Of a stretch of 64,000 nucleotides of DNA, positions 36,697 through 45,864 are shown piece after piece. The notes under the pieces were generated by a model. The model saw only the letters and a list, made by a program, of their open reading frames with translations, did no database searches and was not told the origin of the DNA. Each line of letters opens with the position of its first letter. The stretch's first letter is position 1. Origin of the DNA: Clostridium sp. (GTDB lineage Bacteria; Bacillota; Clostridia; Clostridiales; Clostridiaceae); NCBI RefSeq assembly GCF_017888565.1, contig NZ_JAGHFX010000030.1, forward strand, positions 1-64,000, given 5' to 3'. Position numbers and translations under genes: made by a program.

Positions 36697-37062
36697 CTAA
36701 TACTCTTCTTTAATATATCTTTTCTTTAACCCACCCCATAAAACCCTACATTTTACTCCAATAATTCTTGCATATATATAAGTAATTGGGCTTCTTAGCC
36801 TACCTCTTGAGCATGCAATTATAACTTCTTCACTTTTATTATTAGATATTTTTATTAATAGCTCTTTTATTCTTTCTCTATCTTTTATTATACTTTTAAC
36901 TATAATGAAGATAGCTAATGGATAGAATCTTTTTATTCTTAGATGCTGTTCTTCATTTATTACTGGAATATTATATTGAGTCATATTCATCTCTAAAAAT
37001 TCTGATTTTGTTCTAACATCTATAAGCTTTTTATTATTAGTATTCTTAAATTTTATAAACAT
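36697..37062 (-). CDS. Rhodanese-like protein resembling the N-terminus of MnmH/SelU
   Basis: This 121-residue protein has a rhodanese pattern: KLIDVRTKSEF at the start and the active-site loop CSRGRLRSPI, where Cys would carry persulfide or selenium. The order (LIDVR, NIPVINEEQHLRIKRFY, CSRGRLRS) follows the rhodanese half of tRNA 2-selenouridine synthase MnmH/SelU, NIPL..eER..vG..Y..CwRGGmRS. The P-loop half is absent, so it is either a stand-alone domain or a truncated gene. The active-site loop also lacks the usual second Gly (CSRGR for CWRGG). I use the ATG at 37062 with GGTGA before it; a GTG 9 bases upstream overlaps that site. Confidence 0.65.
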   Translation of the reverse strand: MFIKFKNTNNKKLIDVRTKSEFLEMNMTQYNIPVINEEQHLRIKRFYPLAIFIIVKSIIKDRERIKELLIKISNNKSEEVIIACSRGRLRSPITYIYARIIGVKCRVLWGGLKKRYIKEEY

Positions 37063-37192
37063 TATCTTCACCTATATAATATTATTTTCTATTATATGTA
37101 ATACTTTATTCCTTGTTCCTATATTTTGATTATTCTATATAATACATACTTAGGAATTAACTAATTTAAAGTATTTAAAAATATAAAAAAAG

Positions 37193-37217
37193 CGATCTAT
37201 CCATTATGAATAGATCG
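37193..37217 (-). terminator. Terminator after TetR gene
   Basis: Arms CGATCTAT / ATAGATCG followed by CTTTTTTT on the minus strand, about 50 bases beyond the stop codon. Confidence 0.8.
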
Positions 37218-37266
37218 TTATAAATAATACATCTATAACTATTATTGCAAAATAATTTATAAGTTC

Positions 37267-37833
37267 TTAAATCATTTGTTGGTATCGCTTTAGTGCTATC
37301 ACAAAATTTCCCTCTATTAACTCTTTTAGTTTCTCTATTAATACCTTAGGGTCTTCTTTCATTCCATCTTTCATCCACTGTATTACCAATCCTGCAAATG
37401 CATGAGTATAGAAATCTGCCATGAATTTCTTGTCTTCTGTTTTTACATTCATATTATTAGATAATTCATTAATAACTCCCATAAGCAAATCATTTATTAC
37501 TGAAAAAAGATAAGTATCTAAATGAGTTCTGCTTAATGAATTCAATGTATTGTAACAAAATTCTTTATTATCCTCTATATATAAAAATATTTTATAAAAT
37601 CCATCAATCCATGTACTATAACTCTTATATTCAGCTATACTTTCAATAGCTTCTGTTTTATATATCCATTCTACAAGATCATATATATCATGAAAGTGAT
37701 AATAGAAGGTTTGTCTATTTAAACTGCAATCTTCAACTACATCTTTTACTGATATTTTATTTAATGGAGCTCTTCTCATTAATTTTTTTAATGACTTTGC
37801 TAGTGACTTCTTAGTTTGTAAAGAACTAGACAT
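37267..37833 (-). CDS. TetR-family regulator (DhaS-like)
   Basis: This 188-residue regulator has an N-terminal helix-turn-helix (ISVKDVVEDCSLNRQTFYYHF) and an all-helical ligand domain with the FAGLVIQWMKDGMKEDP end typical of the DhaS-type TetR group (TetR_C). The start is the ATG at 37833 with TAGGAGG before it; an upstream frame starting at 37857 lacks a site. It lies between the rhodanese gene and an SDR gene on the same strand, each with its own terminator. The SDR gene or the TetR gene itself is a plausible target, but no operator was identified. Confidence 0.87.
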   Translation of the reverse strand: MSSSLQTKKSLAKSLKKLMRRAPLNKISVKDVVEDCSLNRQTFYYHFHDIYDLVEWIYKTEAIESIAEYKSYSTWIDGFYKIFLYIEDNKEFCYNTLNSLSRTHLDTYLFSVINDLLMGVINELSNNMNVKTEDKKFMADFYTHAFAGLVIQWMKDGMKEDPKVLIEKLKELIEGNFVIALKRYQQMI

Positions 37834-37875
37834 TTTTTTATTTCCTCCTAAATACATCTTTCTTTATATTAAAAA

Positions 37876-37897
37876 GGCTTCGATAAAATTCGAAGCC
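37876..37897 (-). terminator. Terminator after SDR gene
   Basis: GGCTTCGA/TCGAAGCC hairpin, followed by TTTTT on the minus strand, between the SDR stop and the TetR start. Confidence 0.8.
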
Positions 37898-37968
37898 CTC
37901 TAATGTAATATATTATAAATTATAACATCACTTATATACTACTTCAACTTTAATGGTAAAGTTATAAT

Positions 37969-38859
37969 TTAACTTTCTACCATTGTTCCTCCATTTACAT
38001 GAATAACTTGTCCGGTTACATAGCTCGAATCATCAGATGCTAAATATACATATGCTGGTGCTAATTCATATGGCTCACCAGCTCTTTTCATTGGAGTATC
38101 TGAACCAAATATAGCTACTTCTTCTGCTGAAAAACTAGATACTATTAACGGAGTCCAAATTGGTCCTGGTGCCACTCCATTAACTCTTATCCCCTTATCA
38201 ACTAAAGATTGAGATAATGAGCGAGTAAATGTTGTTATTGCTCCTTTTGTCGCTGAATAATCTATAAGGTCTTTATGTCCTTGATATGCTGTAACAGATG
38301 TTGTATTTATAATAGAGCTTCCCTTTTTTAAATAAGGTAATGCAGCTTTAGTTAAATAAAACATGGGGAAAATATTAACTTTAAAAGTTAATTCTAACTG
38401 CTCAGAAGTTATATCCTCTATACTTTTTTGTGGAAATTGAACACCCGCATTATTTACTAATATATCTATTTTCCCAAATCTTTCAATTGTTCTTTCTACA
38501 ATTTCCTTGCAAAAGTCTTCTTCACTAATGTCACCCTCTAAATTTAAACATTCACTACCATACTTCTCTACATACCCTTTAGTTTCTTCTGCATCTTCCT
38601 TTTCATATAAATATACTATTACAACATTTGCTCCTTCCTTAGCAAAAGCAACTGCTGTAGCCCTTCCAATTCCACTATCTCCGCCTGTTATTATTGCAAC
38701 CCTATCCTTTAGTTTCCCACTCCCTGTATACTCAGGATCATCAAATATAGGTCTTGGATTCATTATTGATTCTATCCCTGGCTGAACATCCTGGTGTTGT
38801 GGTGGGAAATTTCTAATTTCACTATCAGTTCTCATCTTACTTCTATAATTTGATTTCAT
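37969..38859 (-). CDS. Short-chain dehydrogenase, general-stress (YhdF/GSP39-like) type
   Basis: This protein of 296 residues (ATG at 38859 with GGAGG upstream) is an NAD(P)-dependent oxidoreductase. About 50 N-terminal residues rich in Pro and Gln (PPQHQDVQPGIESIMNPRP) precede the Rossmann fold; this extension is typical of the YhdF/YdaD general-stress class. The cofactor motif is TGGDSGIGRA, the catalytic Tyr-Lys is in YSATKGA, and NNAG and RVNGVAPGPIWTPL follow. The substrate is not known. It is a single-gene unit next to a TetR gene. Confidence 0.9.
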   Translation of the reverse strand: MKSNYRSKMRTDSEIRNFPPQHQDVQPGIESIMNPRPIFDDPEYTGSGKLKDRVAIITGGDSGIGRATAVAFAKEGANVVIVYLYEKEDAEETKGYVEKYGSECLNLEGDISEEDFCKEIVERTIERFGKIDILVNNAGVQFPQKSIEDITSEQLELTFKVNIFPMFYLTKAALPYLKKGSSIINTTSVTAYQGHKDLIDYSATKGAITTFTRSLSQSLVDKGIRVNGVAPGPIWTPLIVSSFSAEEVAIFGSDTPMKRAGEPYELAPAYVYLASDDSSYVTGQVIHVNGGTMVES

Positions 38860-38978
38860 GTAATCCTCCAACTTTATTTATCACAGTATTTATACTATGA
38901 ATTCACATAAAATATGGTTCCATACATAAAATATACCTAATCGTAATACATTAACACTTTTAATATCTTTTACAATTA

Positions 38979-39007
38979 AAAGTAGACAGTAATATTACTG
39001 CCTACTT
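38979..39007 (-). terminator. Terminator after chemotaxis receptor
   Basis: AAGTAGACAGTAAT/ATTACTGCCTACTT with one mismatch directly follows the receptor gene; a T-rich tail is present on the minus strand. Confidence 0.75.
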
Positions 39008-39009
39008 TC

Positions 39010-41007
39010 TTATACTTTAAACTTATTGATTAAATTGTTTAATATCTCGGAATAGTCTCTTAATGTTTCTGCTTCCCCAGCCATCTCTTGTAAAGAAGAT
39101 GATTGCTCTTCCGAAGCAGCACTTACCTCTTCTGTAATCGCTGCAGTTTCCTGTGATACAGCAGCTACTTCTGATATCTTATAAACAACAGTATCCTTAC
39201 TTTGAATTATCTTATCTAAAGAAGCGCTAACCTCTTTAATATTTTCTTCTAGTCCATTTATTCTGTTATCTATTACTCCAAATTTATCTCTTGTTACTAA
39301 TAAACTTTCTTGAGTATCTTCGTTTAATCTTCTAGTTGTTACTGTATCTTCATAAAGATCTTTTATATTTCCCTTTATTTCTCCTACAACACTGTTTATT
39401 TCTGTAGCTGATTTCGCTGATTCCTCTGCAAGTTTTCTTACCTCCTCAGCTACAACAGCAAACCCCCTACCAACTTCACCAGCTCTTGCAGCTTCTATGC
39501 TTGCATTTAAGGCTAAAAGATTTGTTTGCTCGGTAATTGATTTAATTGCATCAATTATAATTCCTATTTTCTCTGATTTCTCTGATAACATATCAACTTT
39601 TGAAGCCATATTCTCACTTGCTTCCTTATTTTTTTCATATGCTTCACTTAAATTTTCTATTGCAATTATTCCTTCAATAGATGATGACTTAACTTCATTT
39701 GAAGTACTTAGCATCCTATCCGAGCTTTCTATTGACTTATTTACTTCCTCCTCTAATTCTGCAACTACTCTTACACCTTCATCTAATTGAGATGCTTGAT
39801 TTGTAGCACCCCCTGCTATTTGTTGAATAGATTTTGCTACTTCTTCTCCTACATTACTTGATTCTGAAATAATTCCAAATAGAGTTTCAGAGCCACAATT
39901 TACTTTTTCAGATGCTTCCTTTACCCCTGATAATAATACTCCCATATCCTCTATTAAAGCATTTAATCCATTAATCATTGAATCAATTTCCTTATTATAA
40001 TAAAGCCTGCTTTCTACCTTTTCTGTAAAGTCTCCATCTTTTATCCTGTTTAATATATCTACTACTTGTTTTATTGGTTTAGTTAATTTCCCTGTATATA
40101 TTTTCGAAGATATAATTACAAGTAATACAATAGCTGTAAATACTATTATTGATAATATAAAATCTTCCACATATGATTTTATAAGTTCACTAACTGGAAT
40201 AAAAGTAGCTATATTTAATCCACTCTCACTTTCTATATCCTTATAGCTTAGATAAGTTACTCCATCTATCTTCAAATATTTATTAGTTTTATTTTCAATC
40301 TCAAGCACTTTTTCTATCCAAGGAATATCCTTTTCATTTTTCCCAATTAAACTAAAGTTATTATTTGCAATAATAGTTCCATCCTTGCTAAATATACTTG
40401 CAAATGCCCCTTCTCCTAAATCTATATTGCTAACTACATCAGATAATTTTTCTAGATTTTTATCTATTGCAATTACTCCTTGAAACTCTCCTTTCTCATT
40501 AAATATAGCCTTAGAATAAGTAACTACAATCCTCTTATTAATTGCATCTTCGTAAGGTTCTGAAATTATAACTTCTGATGGGTTAGTTACAGCTTTCTTG
40601 TACCACTCCCTATTTCTCGGATCATAATCACTTCCTATATCCTCATGAGGAGATAATAAAAACTTTCCATCCTCACTTCCAATATAAGCTGAAACCACAT
40701 CATCATTCACGCTGGTATAACTTTGTAAAGTTTTTTCAAACCATAATGCTTCATTATTTTTATTTTCTTTTATTCCTTTGGCATTAGCATCTAATGATAA
40801 ATACTCAATATCTCTATCGCTATTTAGGTGAATATTTACTAATTCCTCATTTAATAAATTAACGCTACTTTTAATTATCGAATCTGTAAATTCATTAATA
40901 TTTTTATTAAGCGAATAAAAGTTTGCTATTGCCATTACTATTATTGGTATTATTGATGTAAAAATTAAAAGTTGAATTATTTCTTTTTTTATTGTTTTTT
41001 TCTTCAT
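39010..41007 (-). CDS. Methyl-accepting chemotaxis protein with double-Cache sensor
   Basis: This 665-residue receptor has a transmembrane helix at about 11-30, an extracellular dCache domain to about residue 275 ([27 protein letters not shown]), and a second transmembrane helix at about 280-300. HAMP follows ([15 protein letters not shown]), then a long signalling coiled-coil. The hairpin tip is near residues 500-520 ([21 protein letters not shown]). DPRNREWY is the conserved ligand-pocket signature of dCache sensors, often for amino acids or other small organic ligands. It sits alone, with no che genes nearby. The ATG is preceded by AGAGGG. Confidence 0.94.
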   Translation of the reverse strand: MKKKTIKKEIIQLLIFTSIIPIIVMAIANFYSLNKNINEFTDSIIKSSVNLLNEELVNIHLNSDRDIEYLSLDANAKGIKENKNNEALWFEKTLQSYTSVNDDVVSAYIGSEDGKFLLSPHEDIGSDYDPRNREWYKKAVTNPSEVIISEPYEDAINKRIVVTYSKAIFNEKGEFQGVIAIDKNLEKLSDVVSNIDLGEGAFASIFSKDGTIIANNNFSLIGKNEKDIPWIEKVLEIENKTNKYLKIDGVTYLSYKDIESESGLNIATFIPVSELIKSYVEDFILSIIVFTAIVLLVIISSKIYTGKLTKPIKQVVDILNRIKDGDFTEKVESRLYYNKEIDSMINGLNALIEDMGVLLSGVKEASEKVNCGSETLFGIISESSNVGEEVAKSIQQIAGGATNQASQLDEGVRVVAELEEEVNKSIESSDRMLSTSNEVKSSSIEGIIAIENLSEAYEKNKEASENMASKVDMLSEKSEKIGIIIDAIKSITEQTNLLALNASIEAARAGEVGRGFAVVAEEVRKLAEESAKSATEINSVVGEIKGNIKDLYEDTVTTRRLNEDTQESLLVTRDKFGVIDNRINGLEENIKEVSASLDKIIQSKDTVVYKISEVAAVSQETAAITEEVSAASEEQSSSLQEMAGEAETLRDYSEILNNLINKFKV

Positions 41008-41158
41008 TTTATCCCTCTTATATACAAATTCTTAATTTATTCTATATAGTTAAGTTATCGTATTTTTTCATTCTAGATTTAGATAAAAAACCACATTTTT
41101 TAACGATTAATATATATATTTTACTTTCTTTTTAAAATCTATTGAAAAAACAAAAAAA

Positions 41159-41182
41159 CTACTATCAAAATTTTGATAGTAG
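41159..41182 (-). terminator. Terminator after amino-acid ABC operon
   Basis: A perfect 24-base palindrome (CTACTATCAAAA and complement) is followed on the minus strand by seven T. Confidence 0.88.
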
Positions 41183-41188
41183 CTTTCT

Positions 41189-41929
41189 CTAACCATTAGT
41201 TAAAGTACGTTTTAAAAACTCTCTGGTACGCTCCTTTGTTGGATTATTAAATATTTGTTCAGGACTACCTTCCTCTTCAATAACTCCATTATTCATAAAT
41301 ACTACTCGGTCAGATACTTCCTTTGCAAACTCCATCTCATGTGTTACAACTAACATTGTAAGTCCAGTTTCAGCAAGTTCTTTCATAACTTTAAGAACCT
41401 CTCCTACCATTTCAGGATCAAGAGCTGATGTTGGTTCATCAAAAAGAATAACATCTGGTTCCATGGATAAGGCTCTTGCAATAGCAACACGTTGTTTTTG
41501 TCCCCCTGATAATTGCTTTGGTTTAGCATTTATATAATTTCCCATACCAACAACATCTAAATATTTCATAGCAACTTTTTCAGATTCTTCTCTTGATCTG
41601 TTTAAAACTTTCATTTGTCCAACTACACAGTTGCTTAATACATTGTGATTATTAAATAAGTTAAACTGCTGAAAAACCATTCCTAACTTAGTTCTATATT
41701 TATATATATTGTGATTATCATCTAGAATATTTTTCTCATTATACATTATTTCACCAGCAGTTGGCTTCTCTAAAAGGTTTATGCAACGTAATAAAGTTGA
41801 TTTACCTGACCCAGAAGAACCTATTATACAAACAACTTCTCCTTTATCTACTGAAAAGTTGATATCCTTCAATACTTCATGGGATCCGAAAGATTTATTT
41901 AAATGTTTTATATCAATTACTTTTCGCAT
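41189..41929 (-). CDS. Amino-acid ABC transporter ATP-binding protein (predicted lysine)
   Basis: This 246-residue GlnQ-type ATPase has Walker [11 protein letters not shown]-loop [10 protein letters not shown], signature [16 protein letters not shown], Walker [15 protein letters not shown] and switch VVTHEMEFA. It energises a polar amino-acid importer with the next two genes. TAGGAGGAG precedes the ATG and the permease gene ends 11 bases upstream. The operon is behind a lysine riboswitch, so the substrate is predicted to be lysine, though GlnQ sequence alone cannot fix it. Confidence 0.93.
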   Translation of the reverse strand: MRKVIDIKHLNKSFGSHEVLKDINFSVDKGEVVCIIGSSGSGKSTLLRCINLLEKPTAGEIMYNEKNILDDNHNIYKYRTKLGMVFQQFNLFNNHNVLSNCVVGQMKVLNRSREESEKVAMKYLDVVGMGNYINAKPKQLSGGQKQRVAIARALSMEPDVILFDEPTSALDPEMVGEVLKVMKELAETGLTMLVVTHEMEFAKEVSDRVVFMNNGVIEEEGSPEQIFNNPTKERTREFLKRTLTNG

Positions 41930-41940
41930 ATTTTCTCCTC

Positions 41941-42717
41941 CTATGCTATTACGTTGTCTTTCGATTTACGTAACATATCCTCTGGCCTTTCTACTTGCAT
42001 CTGATTACCTGCCATAATGTAATTATCTGGTCCATCTAATTTTCTTTCTATTGCTCTTAATATTCTAGTTACTGTAAATGTCATTATGAAATAAATAAAG
42101 CATGCAACAAAGAAAGATTCAAAATATCTAAAGTTATTTCCCGCAATTGATTTAGTTTGGAAAAATAACTCTGAAACGGAAATTACATTAAGAACTGATG
42201 TATCTTTTATATTAATTACAAACTCATTTCCTGTTGCTGGTAAAATATTACGAATTACTTGTGGTAATATTACATTAAGCATTGTTTGAGAATGTGTCAT
42301 TCCAATTGCTTGAGCTGCCTCAAATTGGCCCTTGTCTATTGAAACAATACCTCCTCTAACTATTTCTGACATATATGCTCCTGTATTAATAGATACTATA
42401 AATAAAGCTGCAACTATTTTATTTATATCTATCCCCAAAAATTGAGCTGAACCATAATAAATTACCATAGCTTGCACAATCATAGGTGTTCCTCTAAAAA
42501 ATTCTATATAGATAGAAAGAATTATATTTATGATTTTAAGAAATACTTTTTTTATACCTCTTTCTGGAACAGGAATTGTTCTTATAACACCAACTAATAA
42601 ACCTATTAAAGTTCCTATTATAGTTCCTATTATAGAAATTAAAAGTGTCATCCCAGCTCCACGTAAGAACATTGGTAAATTATCTTGAAGTATTTTTATT
42701 ATCCATTCAATGCTCAT
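41941..42717 (-). CDS. Amino-acid ABC transporter permease (predicted lysine)
   Basis: This 258-residue HisM/GlnP-type permease has about five membrane helices. The EAA loop is [20 protein letters not shown], where the ATPase docks. [16 protein letters not shown] is typical of polar amino-acid permeases. A charged cytoplasmic tail follows. AGGAGGGT precedes the ATG. It is the middle gene of the solute-binding protein, permease, ATPase set; a hairpin at 42752-42784 separates it from the binding-protein gene. Confidence 0.93.
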   Translation of the reverse strand: MSIEWIIKILQDNLPMFLRGAGMTLLISIIGTIIGTLIGLLVGVIRTIPVPERGIKKVFLKIINIILSIYIEFFRGTPMIVQAMVIYYGSAQFLGIDINKIVAALFIVSINTGAYMSEIVRGGIVSIDKGQFEAAQAIGMTHSQTMLNVILPQVIRNILPATGNEFVINIKDTSVLNVISVSELFFQTKSIAGNNFRYFESFFVACFIYFIMTFTVTRILRAIERKLDGPDNYIMAGNQMQVERPEDMLRKSKDNVIA

Positions 42718-42751
42718 TTAAACCCTCCTAAAATAAAATCAAGTTATTGGG

Positions 42752-42784
42752 CTAGAATGAGTTATCAAATATAACCCATTCTAG
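42752..42784 (-). other. Intercistronic hairpin in ABC operon
   Basis: Arms CTAGAATGAGTTAT / ATAACCCATTCTAG (one mismatch) around a 5-base loop lie between the binding-protein stop and the permease start. Such hairpins raise binding-protein levels over permease by stabilising the upstream message or partly terminating it. Confidence 0.65.
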
Positions 42785-42790
42785 TAAACT

Positions 42791-43615
42791 TTATTGCGCT
42801 GCTGGTTGATTCTTAACAGCTTCCCCCATTATATTTACTTGTTCTTCTTCTGATATTCCTGATAAAATTTCATTTATTCTTCCAGTTAAATCACTATTTT
42901 TCTTAATGCCTACTGCTGTTTGTGTATCCTCTGGATTAGTAACAAATCCATTTTGAAGTTCAATCATTTTAAAGTTAGAATTTGCAGATTGAGCACTTAC
43001 AGCCTCTGGCTTTTCTGATACATATGCGTCAATTACTCCTGATTCAAGTGCAACTCTCATTGCAGGGAAATTATCCATGGCTTCTTGCTTATCTACACCT
43101 TCAATTTGATCTATTACTGAATAATGGAATGTATTTAATTGAGCAGTAACTTTTGCTCCATTAAAATCTGCTAAGCTTTTAGCATTTGCATATTTTCCAT
43201 TGCTTTTAACAACCATTACTAATTGTGATTGATAATAATTATTTGAAAAATCAATTGTTTCCTTACGTTCTGCTGTAGGAGACATACCTGCAATAATTAC
43301 ATCTATTTTTCCTGAAGTTAATGCTGGTACCAGCCCGTCCCACTCTGTTTTAACAATTACTAATTCTTTGCCTAGTCCTTCTGCTATTTTCTTTGCAATT
43401 TCAACGTCATATCCACCTGCATACTCTGAACTTCCATCTATTTTTACTGCTCCATTCGAATCATTCATTTGTGTCCAGTTAAATGGTGGATATCCAGCTT
43501 CCATACCTACTCTAAATACATTTTCATTTTTAGCTGACTTTCCTGAGCCGCAACCTGTTAGTATTAGCATTGCTACTAATGATAGTAAAATTAATAGTGA
43601 TAATTTTTTCTTCAT
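42791..43615 (-). CDS. Amino-acid ABC transporter substrate-binding lipoprotein (predicted lysine)
   Basis: This 274-residue family-3 solute-binding protein begins with a lipoprotein signal (LAMLILTGCGSG type; lipobox LTGC with Cys22), so it is anchored outside the membrane. The binding fold shows VGMEAGYPPFNW, YAGGYDVEIAKKIAEGLG, KIDVIIAGMSPTAERKE and VDAYVSEKPEA-like segments. It is the first gene of the operon, with AAAGGAGAGG before the ATG. A lysine riboswitch and terminator lie upstream, so the cargo is predicted to be lysine. Confidence 0.92.
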   Translation of the reverse strand: MKKKLSLLILLSLVAMLILTGCGSGKSAKNENVFRVGMEAGYPPFNWTQMNDSNGAVKIDGSSEYAGGYDVEIAKKIAEGLGKELVIVKTEWDGLVPALTSGKIDVIIAGMSPTAERKETIDFSNNYYQSQLVMVVKSNGKYANAKSLADFNGAKVTAQLNTFHYSVIDQIEGVDKQEAMDNFPAMRVALESGVIDAYVSEKPEAVSAQSANSNFKMIELQNGFVTNPEDTQTAVGIKKNSDLTGRINEILSGISEEEQVNIMGEAVKNQPAAQ

Positions 43616-43645
43616 ATTGAATCCTCTCCTTTTTTTATAATAAAA

Positions 43646-43680
43646 AAACCAACCCTTAAATCTTGGGTTGGTGCTATCTT
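43646..43680 (-). terminator. Riboswitch terminator with overlapping antiterminator element
   Basis: ACCAACCC (43648-43655) and GGGTTGGT (43665-43672) pair to form a terminator followed on the minus strand by TTTTTTTATTA. Just before it on the transcript is AGATAGCAC (43671-43679), complementary to the 3' strand of aptamer stem P1 (GTGCTATCT, 43770-43778). That pairing would break into the terminator and permit read-through when lysine is scarce. Confidence 0.88.
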
Positions 43681-43768
43681 AAATATTCAGATAAGATTCT
43701 ATAAAAAAATAACTGAGCAAAGCTCAGATTCAATCTTACAGATAACCTAATCCTCATCTTTCCCATTT

Positions 43769-43945
43769 GAGATAGCACAACTTAATAAACCGGGACATTT
43801 ATTAAGACAGTCCTGCAGCTCTTAACTGCAGACCCAGCAAGCAATATTGAGAAATATTACAAGCTTCGGCAAAATTTCCTTCTCCATAGTTTCATCACCT
43901 TCTCAAGCTCCACTAAAGACTGTTAAATTTTGCGCCTCTACCTCA
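43769..43945 (-). promoter_or_regulatory. Lysine riboswitch controlling the ABC importer operon
   Basis: On the minus strand the aptamer reads GAGGTAGAGGCGC at its 5' end, TTTTGCCGAAG and TTGCTGGG in the core, CTGTC before P5, and GTGCTATCTC at its 3' end. Five stems can be traced: P1 GAGGTAG/CTATCTC, P2 GCAAAATTT/AAATTTTGC, P3 GTAATATT/AATATTGC, P4 TCTGCAG/CTGCAGGA and P5 TTAATAAA/TTTATTAA. The loop-E element reads CAGTC, not the usual AGTA. An upstream CCTCAC (43955-43960) can also pair with GTGAGG at the 5' edge of P1. Confidence 0.9.
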
Positions 43946-43981
43946 CATATAAAAGTGAGGTATTTATTAAATTTTAAATAT

Positions 43982-44010
43982 AGTTTATATCTTTTTCATA
44001 TATTTGTCAA
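43982..44010 (-). promoter_or_regulatory. Sigma-A promoter of the lysine importer operon
   Basis: On the minus strand TTGACA (44005-44010) is followed after 17 bases by TAAACT (43982-43987). An inverted repeat AATACAA-CA-TTGTATT (44009-44024) overlaps the upstream edge of the -35 and may be a protein operator. Confidence 0.75.
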
Positions 44011-44214
44011 TACAACATTGTATTATTTTTCAAAATATTATAGAAATTAATAAATATCACGATATAAAACCTCTATCTTCTGAGGAGTAATTCTAACTAT
44101 ACAGTTCCCTCTGATTTTTATCCAAAAACGTAAAATATCTTTAATAAGACATAAAAAACCTTCTAAACTTTAACGAGTGCTCCTGCTAAGATCTACTATT
44201 GTTTTGAAAAAAAT

Positions 44215-44260
44215 AATACTCTATAGTAAAGACTTTTCTCCCATCTATTCTATAGAGTAT
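44215..44260 (-). terminator. Terminator after MFS exporter
   Basis: ATACTCTATAG/CTATAGAGTAT around a 23-base loop, with ATTATTTTTTT on the minus strand, 60 bases beyond the MFS stop. Confidence 0.7.
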
Positions 44261-44321
44261 ATTTTACTTTTAAACAACTTAACTTTCTTATAAATATATT
44301 ATTGTTACCTAATTAAATTGT

Positions 44322-45551
44322 TTAATTTAATCTTTCTCCAGCTTCTATTAACACATTATCCTTAAACATAAAAATACTTTGAACAAACAAGAATATTCCT
44401 GTTATTATAAGTAACCATTCTATTTTTATAACATCTGCTAAAGGTCCAAATATCATCATACCAGCTGGCATCATAATACTTGAAATCATTCCAAGTACGC
44501 CAAAAACTCTTCCTTGAAAATCTGGTTCTACCTTCTCTTGTAATAAAACTGTTGATGGTGTATTAAAAATAGGCATAGCTACTCCCACAATAGCCATAAC
44601 CGTTAGATATATCCAAAATATTGGAATAACACCTAAAAGAAATGTACCTATTCCTATAATACTAGTAGATAAAATCATCGTATATACTCTATTTTTAAAT
44701 CCTCCCCAAGATGCCATAATTATACCACCAGCCATCATTCCTATAGAGAATGTAATTTCTATGGCTGTCAATCTCCAAATATCATCTCCGAAACTACGAG
44801 TTACTTGTAGTGGAGTTAAAAAAGAAATAGGTGCAGCTAAAAGAAAGAAAATAGTACAAAATAAAAAGAATTTTTTTACATAACTATGATTTTTAATATA
44901 AATAACTCCTTCTTTCATATCATTAAAATAACTAGCTTGCTGCGCTTCTAATGCTTTAGAATGAGCTTTCACTTTAAGAAATAGTAATAATGTAAAAACA
45001 GCTATAGCAGCAGTTATAACATCTATAAAGAATATTGCTTCAATTGTAGCCATACTTAATAATGCTCCACTCAGCATAGGACATACTAACATTGTTAATG
45101 ATTGTATACTACTATTTATCCCATTTATTTTACTAAGCTTATCTTCTGGAACAATTTGAGGTATAAAAGCACTAACGGCCGGTGTTTGAACTCCTGTTCC
45201 TAAGGATCTTATTCCCAAAACTAAAAATAGCATCCAAGAAGAATCATATCCTAAAAGAAAAACTATAGCTAAAATTAATGTAGATATTGCTATCGCTGAA
45301 TCTGATAAAATTATTAGCATTTTACGATTATATCTATCGGCCCATACTCCTGCAAATGGAGAAATGAAGAATGAAGGTAAAAATCCACATATAATGGCTA
45401 TTGTCATCATAGCTCCCGATTGTGTTGTTAAAGTAATATACCAAGTAATAGCGTATTGAACAAGCATTGAACCAAATAAAGATATGGTTTGACTTGCTAA
45501 AAAAAGTATAGAATTTTTCTTCCAATCCTTCTGTATACTTGTAGTCGTCAT
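44322..45551 (-). CDS. MFS efflux transporter (macrolide-exporter-like)
   Basis: This 409-residue protein has twelve hydrophobic segments of the MFS_3 type (MefA/Lmr-like drug exporters). Motif A between helices 2 and 3 is AGVWADRYNRK, with another copy-like stretch at the middle. GTGVQTPAVSAFIPQIVP and NTPSTVLLQEKVEPDFQGRVFG fit this family. The ATG at 45551 is used because GGGTGA lies 6 bases upstream; a GTG at 45560 overlaps it. The leader has a short uORF and a terminator/antiterminator set, so it is probably induced by a ribosome-stalling antibiotic. Substrate not known from sequence. Confidence 0.88.
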   Translation of the reverse strand: MTTTSIQKDWKKNSILFLASQTISLFGSMLVQYAITWYITLTTQSGAMMTIAIICGFLPSFFISPFAGVWADRYNRKMLIILSDSAIAISTLILAIVFLLGYDSSWMLFLVLGIRSLGTGVQTPAVSAFIPQIVPEDKLSKINGINSSIQSLTMLVCPMLSGALLSMATIEAIFFIDVITAAIAVFTLLLFLKVKAHSKALEAQQASYFNDMKEGVIYIKNHSYVKKFFLFCTIFFLLAAPISFLTPLQVTRSFGDDIWRLTAIEITFSIGMMAGGIIMASWGGFKNRVYTMILSTSIIGIGTFLLGVIPIFWIYLTVMAIVGVAMPIFNTPSTVLLQEKVEPDFQGRVFGVLGMISSIMMPAGMMIFGPLADVIKIEWLLIITGIFLFVQSIFMFKDNVLIEAGERLN

Positions 45552-45589
45552 ATTTATCACCCTTTCATGTTTAAATTAAAATAAAAAGA

Positions 45590-45614
45590 CCTTCCAAATT
45601 ATAAATTTGGAAGG
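45590..45614 (-). terminator. Attenuator terminator before MFS gene
   Basis: CCTTCCAAATT and AATTTGGAAGG make an 11-base-pair stem with a 3-base loop, then TCTTTTTATTTT on the minus strand, only about 40 bases before the MFS start. Confidence 0.85.
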
Positions 45615-45711
45615 ACATAACATTACCATATAAAAATTCAATACAGGTATTACTATAAAAGATTGTAAGTATAATCTGTACTTTGTATAAGGTAATATAA
45701 TGCTTTCTAAT

Positions 45712-45723
45712 CCTATCCAAATT
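45712..45723 (-). promoter_or_regulatory. Antiterminator strand in the MFS leader
   Basis: On the transcript AATTTGGATAGG can pair with the 5' arm of the terminator (CCTTCCAAATT), or instead with TCTTATCCAA just after the uORF (45808-45817, one G-U pair). Confidence 0.7.
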
Positions 45724-45817
45724 AATTTAACAGTTTAACACAACACTAAAACTCACATCTTTTATTTAGAAGATGCTCTTCATTTTATTTGTATTGATTT
45801 TAACTTATTGGATAAGA

Positions 45818-45829
45818 CTAAATTAACAT
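45818..45829 (-). CDS. Three-codon leader uORF (Met-Leu-Ile)
   Basis: ATG TTA ATT TAG on the minus strand has a strong GAGGTGAT site 8 bases upstream (45838-45845). It directly precedes the first pairing strand of the attenuator. Such tiny uORFs are known in ribosome-mediated attenuators of antibiotic-resistance genes such as lmo0919. A ribosome stalled here would cover that strand and allow antitermination. Confidence 0.65.
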   Translation of the reverse strand: MLI

Positions 45830-45864
45830 TTTATATAATCACCTCATATTTAAAATTGAATTTA

